Shown here: piece after piece, positions 55,446 through 64,000 of the stretch
Position numbering within the stretch: the stretch's first letter is position 1
Layout of the letters: each line of letters starts with the position of its first letter
Assembly (NCBI GenBank): GCA_027475525.1
Contig: JAMWFC010000055.1
Span: 3,063,042-3,127,041, forward strand
DNA: 64,000 nt
DNA from: Macrolepiota albuminosa
Lineage: Eukaryota; Basidiomycota; Agaricomycetes; Agaricales; Agaricaceae
Reading direction: 5' to 3'
The notes under the pieces: generated by a model
Database searches by the model: none
Seen by the model: the letters and a program-made list of their open reading frames with translations, nothing else
What the model was told of the DNA's origin: nothing
Translations under genes and position numbers: made by a program

Positions 55446-56854
55446 GACTGGTTGCAACCTTATGGTATACACATAGATTGGTCAAAAGATACCATCTCAG
55501 TAAATTTATTTGATTCATTTATTTGCTCATAGATGGGACACAGGTCTACTGGACTTGTTTCCCCTCTTTCAACCCAGCACCATCTCTACTAAATTATTTG
55601 TCATTCTTACACAGAAAGATTTCTTTGGACATTAGCTACTATCCACTGACATTAGCTGGCTCACATGCTGACATCTGCTACCATCCACTACTATCTGCTG
55701 GCATGCCAGCAAATAGCAGACACTTACCCTCCTCCTTCTGCCCTTTCTCCTTTTTCTCTCCAGTGCCATCCTCTCTACTCCTCACACTACCTCACATGCC
55801 ACCCCCATCCACCACATGCACTCTGCTTCCCTCCTCAACATCCAATGTCTGCTATGTCTTCTGGCATGCATAGACACCCACACTCCTCCCCTTCCCCCTC
55901 TTTTTCCTCACCTCCAACATGTCCAACATCTGCTATATCTGCTAGTATGCATGGACATCCACACTCCTTCTCTTCTCCCTTTCCTCTCTTTCTTTCCACC
56001 CCCATTCCTCTTCTGCCACCTGTCAGGGGACTCCTCATTTCTTTCTTTTCTCACTCCTTATCTCTTCACTCTTCCTTCATTCATTCTCTTATTTCTTCTG
56101 ACATTATTTCATTTTACTGTTTCTATTTTTTCAACACTATCTGTTAGTACTACTCTCAGCCCTTGAGGTGCTCTGGTTCTTTAGCTACCATTCAGACAAG
56201 TGTGGGCCCCTCAGCACTGCTTCCAGACTGCTTATATAAGCCAGAGTTTGCCAGAGTTTGCCCCTTATTTGTGCAATTGTTTGTATAGGCAATTTTTGAG
56301 TTTTTAAGGTTTTGTTGTACTGTACAGTTGTTTCCCATGCTTCAGAGGCCCCAGAAGTGTCCAACCTGGCATAGAGATTCCCTAGACTTGTTCTCTTTGG
56401 ATCTCCCTCTGCTAGGTGAGTAGTTATTATGATATTGTCAGTATATATTCTAATACACTTTGGATCTCCCTCTGCCAGCTGTGTGACTGAGCCACAGCCT
56501 CTAGAGGTCGCCCTTACACCACCTCCCATGCTTTCCCAGATGCCACCCCATGCACCAGACACCCATGCATCCTCTTTCCTTCTCTCTTGCCCTGATTCCA
56601 GGCAATGCCAGGGGTTGCTATAGGCTGCTGACAAATGCCAGCAGATAGTTGACAGATGTCACCAGATGTACAACAGATGCCAACAGATGTCAGCTAATGG
56701 CAGTTGATGCCAATGCCCCTTTCAAGCCATGAAAACTCTTTTGTAGGGGTATGTCACCCCTCTTCCACTTTAAAATACCCATGCAGAGACCTGCAAACAT
56801 GTAGGAGGGTGGCCATTCATTGTATTATCCAACCTTTGATTCTATCTGTTAGTA
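55446..56854. repeat. Low-complexity CAGATGYCA / CTGCTGG-rich tract
   Basis: Many degenerate copies of CAGATGCCA, CATCTGCTGG and GACATCTGCTA, densest at 55660-55720, 56630-56710 and again at 57300-57370. ORFs here are Ser/Pro/His-rich products of this composition. No gene accepted. Confidence 0.5.
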
Positions 56855-56985
56855 ACAGACCTGTGATGCAATGGTTAAATCATCAGTGTGTTCCATTGCT
56901 GAAGGCTTCTCCAAGGCTAGAGGTTTGATTCCCTCCACAAGCATGAGAATAAGATGAAGAGTTACTTTTTTTTTTGGTCCAACCA
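56855..56985 (+). repeat. tRNA-related SINE-like unit with T-run
   Basis: A GCAATGGTTAAATC A-box-like segment is followed by a B box GGTTTGATTCC at the tRNA-Ser-like spacing. About 30 bp later a run of T residues could end pol III transcription. The cloverleaf is imperfect, so a SINE or pseudo-tRNA is more likely than a gene. Confidence 0.4.
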
Positions 56986-57688
56986 GCCACTGTGGGCCTG
57001 CATAGGCCTGTGCAGATGTCTGCTGATGCCCCATGCAGGCCAGTGTAGGCCTGCATGAGTTTGAGTATGTCAACATAAGTCTTTGTAGATGTCTGCTGGT
57101 GATATGCATAGGCTTGCATAAGTCTGCAGGGCCCTTTTGTGGACAAATGTTGACATTGGGAATGGGAAAAGGAGGGAAGAGGAGGTGTGCAGCCTCAAGT
57201 TGCTGCAGGGAGGAAGCAAGAGGAGAGAGAAGTAGAGAATCTTGTAGAGAATTTACTCATGCTATGACATCTGCTAATGGAAGAGGTTTTTACTTATAGG
57301 CTGATGCCCACTGGCAGCTGCTGATGCATGTTGACATCTGCTAGTGTCCACTGGCATCTGCTGGGCTTGCATGTGCATATGTGTACCCACCTTTTATTGA
57401 TCTACTGGACCATGTCATACAGCACATTGTAACATTTCCATTGCTCTGTATTCTATGGCACTGTGGAGACTGCTTTGCTGGACATGTATGGTACAGCACA
57501 AAGCAAGCTCCTATATGATATATAACATGTACCGTTGTGATGCCCTACCCTGCCTTTTACCTATCAGCAATAAAGCTTGATTAGCTGAACACTGATATTG
57601 ACAATCCAGGTTGGTATAAATACATTACATATGAAAATCTAGATGGTTGACTAGTTGTAAATATTAATGTAATTATTAGCTTTTCCAA

Positions 57689-57842
57689 TACCAATGATTA
57701 ATAACAGGTCTACTAGTATTATGAAACCATTCTACTAAAGACATCTATTTAATAAAAGCTTTACTTACCAATGATTAATAACAGGTCTACTAGTATTATG
57801 AAACCATTCTACTAAAGACATCTATTTAATAAAAGCTTTACT
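57689..57842. repeat. 77-bp perfect tandem duplication (6 of 6)
   Basis: Units 57689-57765 and 57766-57842, identical by eye. Confidence 0.95.
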
Positions 57843-58863
57843 GACAATAGAGCAAAGACAATGTATCATTAAATGTTCCTTATGAAAATTGCACCTAAGA
57901 CTTCAATGATAGATGCTGCTGATCTACAGTCATATGCAAAAAAAAAAACACATAAGCCCAGCAGCATGTGTTTAGTCTTGACATCCAGCTACAAGTATAA
58001 AATGAATAGATAGCTAGTCTTTTAACTACAATAGAAAGAACTAGAAATAGAATATTTAGTAAGAGGTTTTTGACAGGTAGCAAGTGAACATACCTCTAGT
58101 TGAGCAGAAAAATACTGGCCTTGACTATGCCAAGATCTACTTGACAAGGTATTGTTATGTTGCCACACTATGCAGAAGATTGAGCAAGTTCAATAGTCAA
58201 AAATATTTCACATATACAATCCTTTCTACATGAAGTGAAATCAGGATTGTTAAGGTCATGGCATGCTATATGTTTGACAACAATATACTTTGCACTCTAC
58301 TTTACCTCTTTCAAAGCCTCTGAGTAAGTCTAAACTTTATCAAGCTGTTGATTCTTGTGAGTATGTGTTGAAAAGAAATTGCAGCACATGTTGGCAAGGT
58401 GCAATTACTATGTGAGGAGTGTGTTACCATGGAGTAATTAGAAAACTATACAGTCAGTAGTTGTAGGTTCAGAATCAGGAATAACATATCTCAGTTGTTT
58501 ATACACCAACTGAGGTATGTGCCACCTTAAATCAGAAGCCACCAGTTATTGACTTAGTAATTAGTCTCTGTTGTTAAAAAGTATATAGACACAATATCAG
58601 TCATTTATACACCGACTGAGTCTCTGTTGTTAACAGGTTATTGGCTTCATGCCACTTAGTGAAACAATCCTTGAAAATTTTTTTCCTAACCCACCTCAAA
58701 CTGAAACTGACCTAACCAACCCAGAAACATGTCCCAGAACCCCACCCCCTGTTTCTCCTTCCAGCAGAAAAAAGATTTAATGACTCCAATTGGGTAGCTT
58801 TTAAGATGACAACCACTGAGGCTGCACATGAGTGCAGCTTGCCAGAATATTTGACTTAAAATC
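57843..58863. other. No gene recognised
   Basis: AT-rich flank of the copia element. One short repeat (AGTCTCTGTTGTTAA at about 58559 and 58618). It could hold the copia LTR, but I could not define one. Confidence 0.4.
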
Positions 58864-59361
58864 ATGAAACCCAGCTCTAAGTCTCCCCCCACTACTGTGG
58901 CAACCTGGTGGGATGCCTCGTTCTCCACAGCAGATGAGTGGTCACAGCACAATGCATTCACATGCACCACAATTACTCTGAATATTGTTAATACCATTGG
59001 TGCTAAGGTTAAAATAAACAGGTCAGCAGCTGATGCCTGGGCATCATTGATGACTCTGCATGATGCTAAAACCAACTTGAGACTAATTCATGCTAAGGAG
59101 GAGTTGAGCTCCATCAAGTATGTCAATGGCACAAGCATCAAGATGCACTTCAAGGCATTGTGGACTGCATGGTCAAAGGCTAATGACCAGGATGCAGAAA
59201 TTGATGATAACTGTTTCCATGCATATGTTATTCAATCTATGCCTAGCTCTTGGGCTGCTGTCACTGGTTTATTGATCAATGAGAAAACATCCACAAATGT
59301 CATCATGAGGCTAACAACTTATGTGCTTCTCCTTCACAGCATGTCTGCTATTGCCCTGTAA
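58864..59361 (+). mobile_element. Ty1/copia gag (UBN2-like), truncated by insertion
   Basis: 165 codons with the features of the copia gag polypeptide family: WWDASFSTADEWSQHNAFTC, AADAWASLMTLHD, LIHAKEELSSIKYVNGTSIK and AYVIQSMPSSWAAVTG. The frame ends inside the first bases of the LTR at 59357 (CTG TAA), so the stop is created by insertion of the gypsy element. The zinc knuckle and the rest of the element are missing on this side. Confidence 0.75.
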
Positions 59362-59529
59362 CCGGAGTTATGGGTTAGAACTATCTTGTGTGTATCACAC
59401 AAGTGCTAAATCAGACCGCAGTATTGGATTGACTAGTACTTAGAGTGAAAACAAGATGTTGTCTTACATAATACTCTACTAAATGATTATAGCATCGTTG
59501 ACGCTAAGAACACGGATGACTCCGTTACA
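59357..59529 (-). mobile_element. 3' LTR of minus-strand Ty3/gypsy element (173 bp)
   Basis: Ends are TGTAAC(C)GGAGT and ACTCCGTTACA, so it has TG..CA borders and short inverted ends. On the minus strand it is directly preceded by a GGGGGG polypurine tract (59531-59537), as expected for the 3' LTR priming site. The other LTR lies outside the window. Confidence 0.7.
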
Positions 59530-59896
59530 TACCCCCCAATGAGATTGAATACTCGGTCTTTAGGAAGGGAGGTGGAGCGAGATAAGAATGCACGATAGTG
59601 CAAAAAAACAGATGGATAATACACGTATTGCGTGGCTGCCAGATGTTAGCAGTTGTTCGCAGTGTAGATGCGGCCTCCAGACACACTGGAAGTCAGTCCT
59701 TATCAGACAGGGCACACGTTGCGCCAGCAGGAGATGCAAGATGAATATGTTTATACTAAAATAAGAAAAACAAAAATTAAGAATGACCCCGCCTCTGGGT
59801 TGGCTGTATCTACACGCAACTCTAGAGTGCATATCAGCTGAATTGGTTCGAGTGAATGACTCGGAGGTACCTACACAACAAAATATTAACATGGGT

Positions 59897-62854
59897 CTAG
59901 GACCCGGATGACGATGCTCCCACAACCACGCCCGTCTCAGTCACCATTGACTTCTCTTCCAGTGTGACGTTAATCGCGGGAGGGGGAGGCGCCAATTCCG
60001 TCCTCGGTGGGGTTATAGGCCCCTCGACTGCAGGCGTGTCTACCACCATAGGCTCTGTTAGTGCGACATTAATCGCTAAAGCTGTGGTGGAGAGCGTACC
60101 CTGCTCTGCCGTGCATGACAGGAGATTGACCCAGCCTGGGTCCATGTCAGAGGTGGGCAGGTCATGCGCTGCCGTGCGTTTTAGGAGGCGGACCTGGTTC
60201 GGGTCCATGCCAATGAGATAGTAGAGGCCATTGGCCTTGGGGTTTACGGGAAGACGACTTTCCTCGTTGTGCTTGAACATAAGACAATAATGATCGTCTT
60301 CGGTCATCTCCCGCCATTCATCCCATTGTGGGATTGCGGGGGGGGTGCCGTATCTATTCAAGCGCTCCATGCGCTCGTCGTCAATGTCGCAAAAGATGTC
60401 CATAGACATTGTAGGGGCGTGGAATTGCTGCTCCAGGAAGACCACTCCATATGTATAGGCGTGGTCCACCCAGTCGGCAGGTATCCGGTTGTGCAGTAAG
60501 ACGCATAACGCGTCGTTGTCAGAAAAGTTCTGTGCAAAGTCATCTGGTATGTGCACGGGATGAAGTTCCAGCTGGTGCCCTCTCTGGGGCTCAAACAGCT
60601 GGTCTGAGAACATGGCATCATAAGAGGCGATAGCCTCATGGTAAAGACCTGGGCGGGCCATGACGAGGGTCATGCGCCGCACGATCATGGGCTTGGCTGT
60701 GCTGTTAGCACAAAGGGCTCAGCACAAGGCGAACCCAAAGAGGGTTTGCCAGTGCATACGGTAGGCATGGTTGACCGCAATGCCTTGATACGTGTTTTCC
60801 AACCCCAGACGACCAAAGATCAGTGCGTACTGCGCAAGCTGATCCAGGTCGAACAGAGTGGAAGGGTCTTGGGCGTGCATTACGCGCAGCACGGTCGATC
60901 CGTCTTCCTTCGTGCACAGAAAGCACCCCGGAATGTGTCAGCGCTCGACGAGCACAAAGTTGTCTGTCCCCTGGGCTGGGTTGATGAGGTTTTGATAGCG
61001 TGGGTCCTTCATCAGGAGCATCATTGTTCGGTCATGTAATGACTCATCGGTTCACTGGGCGAACATCTGAAGCTCCATGATGAGGAGGTAGGCGGTAACC
61101 CGTTCGCGACAGGGAGCATGCTTGTTTGAATAATATTTGTAGAGCCGATCCAGCTCTAATGGCGTGCGTGGCAGGCCATGAGGGGAATACTTGTAAACAA
61201 CGCTGGCTGGAATGCCAGCATGGTGCCCAGACAAAAACTCATATGCCGCTGCCCGGTTGGCCTCGGCTCCCAACAGCACAGTATTCGAATGGTACGAATA
61301 ATACGTGCAGTGGCTGAGTGCTCCCCTGAAGCACGAATTTGTTTGCTCGATATCGAGCGGTCCCCACACCTTCACTCCCAATCCATTGGGGATTCTCCCC
61401 GAGAACTCATCCTCAGACCTCTGCTTGAGGGCCCGCAGCTCTTTGGCGCAAATCGCCTTCTTCTTTGCAATGCGCTTATTGCGCAATACTCACTGGAATC
61501 GGTCCGCCGCCGATTCCCCTTCCTCTGCCTCCTCCTCATGCTCCGAGCTCGACTCTCCATAGTCGCTCTCATCGGATAAGGAGGCCATGGGTGCTTTGCC
61601 TTTTTCAGGCATGGGACAATTCTTCGAGGTCACCACCAGACCGTCATATTGCTCAGGAGAGCAAGGGTCGGTGGTCAAGACGACCACGGGAAAGTGTGCC
61701 TGTGGTGCAGGCATGGTAACGGGCAACAGAAACAACATTGAGACCTTCCCGGCCTGTGCAGGAATGCCAGCCGGGAACTCTATCACCTCCAGCTTGGAGG
61801 CATCAAGAGGAGGCTTACAGCCTCAACGTTGGCATACCGACCCCGACTTGACCAGGGCGGAAGATCCAAATGATGGCTGAGCCACCAGGGGGGCAGGCGC
61901 ATTTCATGCCAGAGTTCTCCCCCCAGGCTCAGCTCGAGGAACAACAGTAGTGGGCGCTCTTGGCGCCACAGAGACGGTTTTGGACCCCCTAGGTGGGGCC
62001 CGAGATGATGCGGCTTCCTGCTGACCCAGGGACAGACCTGCCAAGGGTTCACTGACGGCAGCCAGCGACTCTGAAGCGGCCTGCGGGCCTGACTCAGGTA
62101 ACCGCGATGACAAAGCCACGGGCTGAGCAGGCTGCTCATGGTGTGCAAATTGCGCTTCCGATGGCATCCTTGCCCGTGGAGGGTTGACTGGTTGACTGGG
62201 CTGATATCTAGCCCTCTTGACCTCAGCAGTCGATTCCTCACTCGTGGCGATTTTGCGCTTAGACGCACGTTCGATCTGCTCCAGCGCTGCGACACGCTGC
62301 CTCTTCATCAGCTCAATCTGGTCGAGCAGTCCCTCCATCACCATCACGGCCAAACTGTCCTGCAGGAAGGACGCAGTTGCAGGGACTGGCTGTCCCGCTG
62401 CTTCCAGTCTGCCCAACAGCACGTCTGACCCAGCTACAATCTGCGCTTGTGGCGCAGGCTCCCCATATGACTCTTTCACGGGCCGGTGCACCCATGGTAC
62501 TGACGGCGGCCCCGTCACCACACCCGCATACGTCGGATACAACGCAGTTGGACGTGACGACGGTTCCTGATAGTAGTGCTCGCGGCGTGTGCTGTCTGCC
62601 GGGCACCCATAGCGCCCTTTGTCATCGACCTCCATCTCTTGCGAGTGGAGGGGTGTCTGGTACGGAAGCGGCTCATCACGGCCTGGATAGGCCACCGCTG
62701 ACTGAAACTGGCTTGCCGCCGGATATGGCGGCTGCCTCTGGTACTGATCGGAGTAATCACGGTTTTGTATATTCGGGGGTCTCCCCCCTCCACTAGAGCC
62801 TTGCCGGCTCTGATCACCCAATCTCCCAACTCCGCTAGTGGTGTAAACAACCAC
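59897..62854 (-). pseudogene. Large 3' ORF of Ty3/gypsy element, six in-frame TGA stops
   Basis: One frame runs from about 62854 to 59897 (some 985 codons) with no frameshift. It is interrupted by stops at 61904-61906, 61823-61825, 61490-61492, 61052-61054, 60938-60940 and 60719-60721, all TGA. The N-terminal third is Gln/Pro/Ser-rich and contains LMKRQRVAALEQIERASKRK. The middle is ordered (NRAAAYEFLSGHHAGIPASV, DPRYQNLINPAQGTDNFVLV). The C-terminal part has HIPDDFAQNFSDNDALCVLL and a Ser/Pro-rich end. I know it as a hypothetical protein accompanying gypsy elements in boletoid genomes; no domain recognised. It follows pol by about 70 bp on the same strand. No ATG at its 5' end. Confidence 0.65.
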
Positions 62855-62925
62855 AAATACATGCCACCCGGCTTCTCACCGGCAATCAAAGTGGACTTTG
62901 TCCACATTCTACCACCACACGTGCA

Positions 62926-64000
62926 TTATGCACATTTTGCTAGCTGTTGAGGGTGTTTCACGCCCTGCAACTCTAGGTACCTGTCCATTGCTGCAAGGTC
63001 TTTGCAGTTCACTAGCAGTTCCCAGGTAGTATCACCTAGGCTCCACCTCACCTCGAATTCGAGGCTTCCCTTCGTCCACCAATGACCTAAGAGGTCATCT
63101 ACGAACCACTCCTGGTCATTACCAGTTCCAAAGTCATACGGCTCCGGAGTTGCACGATTAGGAAATAGCGCATCACTACTGGCCATATACGGTTGCAATA
63201 GCGACACGTGAAACTTGGGCACTATCCTGCGCGCTTGCAGCGCCTGGGGTAGTTCCAGCACGTAGTTAGACGTGCTCGGTTCCGCCTCAAGGACCTTATA
63301 TGGTCCAATCCATTTCGGACACAGCTTACTCGCCCTGCCTTTCGGCAGGTTCAAGTTCTTCGTTGAAAGGTACACTAGGCTCCCTTTCTCGATGTCCAGC
63401 TCATTATGTCTGCGACTATTTGCATGTTTGGTCTGCCATACACGTGATTCTATAATCGCGTCATGGGCATCTGCCAGATTCCTCAGCGTGTTGCGCGCAA
63501 ACTGCTTTACTCCCACATGAATAACTTCGTCTGTACGAAGTTCACGAATCATGGATGGCATGTAGCCATTGTTGAGTTCAAAGGGTGAATACCCGGTAGC
63601 TTCTGATATACTCGCGTTTATCGCAAATTCCACGAGGGGACATTGATCCACCCAGTCCTTCTGATCAGGACGTACAAACGCTTGCAAGATTTGTGCAATA
63701 TTTCTATTTGCGCGTTCAGTTTGACCATCCGTTTGCGGATGAAACAACGTTGACATGAGCAACTTTGCTCCCAGCAGTTTGTGCAACTCCTTCCACCATT
63801 TGGAAGTGAACTTAGCGTCTCAATCGCTTACAATTGAACTTGGCAGTCCATGGAGGCATACTATCTCCTTGAGATAGATCCACAACAAGTCTGACGCTGT
63901 CATGGTAGTTCTCACCGGAATGAGATGGACCATACTGGTCATTCTGCAGATCACTACCCACAGGTAGTTAAAGCCTTTCGACTCGGGGAATGGACCTATA
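62926..64000 (-). mobile_element. Ty3/gypsy polyprotein, integrase and chromodomain part
   Basis: Incomplete at the window edge. It shows the integrase core (IGPFPESKGFNYLWVVICRM, HGLPSSIVSD, then FHPQTDGQTERANRNIAQIL with the catalytic-region motifs) and the integrase C-terminus (GSLVYLSTKNLNLPKGRASK, WIGPYKVLE). A chromodomain-like tail follows (EWFVDDLLGHWWTKGSLEFE, VRWSLGDTTWE). A TGA at 63820-63822 interrupts the core in the SSIVSD-x-DAKF region, where an arginine or glutamine codon is usual. The element is therefore dead in this reading frame. Reverse transcriptase would lie to the right of the window. Confidence 0.85.

Noticed and set aside
59352..59534. Apparent target-site duplication (TGCCC / TACCC) around the 173-bp LTR, suggesting a solo LTR
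   Set aside because: A polypurine tract and gypsy ORFs continue directly on one side, so this is the 3' LTR of a longer element. The near-match of five bases is chance.
62138..62950. Plus-strand ORFs at 62.1-62.9 kb
   Set aside because: They are antisense of the gypsy 3' ORF, which runs in one frame for nearly 3 kb.

Overview
The window looks like a repeat-rich accessory segment of a filamentous basidiomycete genome (Agaricomycetes; the transposon proteins at the right end suggest Boletales, with moderate confidence). Genes are split by many 45-60 bp GT..AG introns, several proteins belong to families I know only from mushroom-forming fungi (DUF6534-type membrane protein, boletoid Ty3/gypsy and Ty1/copia proteins, a KDZ-type cysteine cluster), and there is no bacterial-style operon structure. 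Gene calls are spliced by eye, so exon borders are approximate.

Positions 1-32.6 kb are a mosaic of duplicated modules. A cassette of two same-strand genes occurs three times: a JmjC-domain oxygenase-like gene followed by an Spt5-like NGN/KOW gene. Copy A (about 24.9-31.0 kb, +) has a full JmjC gene but a truncated Spt5-like gene. Copy B (about 2.2-6.6 kb, -) has a full Spt5-like gene but an internally deleted JmjC gene, and its 3' end is tandemly duplicated (951 bp). Copy C (about 18.5-20.4 kb, -) carries the same JmjC deletion and a truncated Spt5-like gene. One TATA-containing promoter block (P1) occurs six times in front of these and unrelated genes. A second block with an inverted repeat (P2) precedes both a WD40 gene and a coiled-coil gene. 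A 3303-bp near-perfect palindrome (7073-10375 / 12717-16019) flanks a 2.3-kb spacer. A second inverted repeat pairs positions 1-900 with about 31744-32643. Between them lie a WD40-TM gene, a RING-finger gene and a CCHC-containing retroelement gag-like ORF.

Positions 32-41 kb hold a coiled-coil gene with a C-terminal membrane hairpin, a small membrane protein sharing that hairpin, and a patchwork of host-gene pieces (LINE endonuclease, CWF19-like, BRR2 helicase, IML2/TTC39) around one apparently intact cysteine-rich gene. A MITE-like element and a possible solo LTR follow.

Positions 42-59 kb are AT-rich and gene-poor: a DUF6534-type membrane gene, tRNA-derived repeats, minisatellites and a decayed KDZ remnant. 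Positions 58.8-64 kb contain a copia gag interrupted by a minus-strand Ty3/gypsy element. That element has a decayed integrase/chromodomain and a large extra 3' ORF carrying only TGA nonsense mutations.

Six separate tandem duplications have exactly a 77-bp period and no mismatch seen. This points to k-mer overlaps left by an assembler rather than biology, and is a warning about contiguity of the window.
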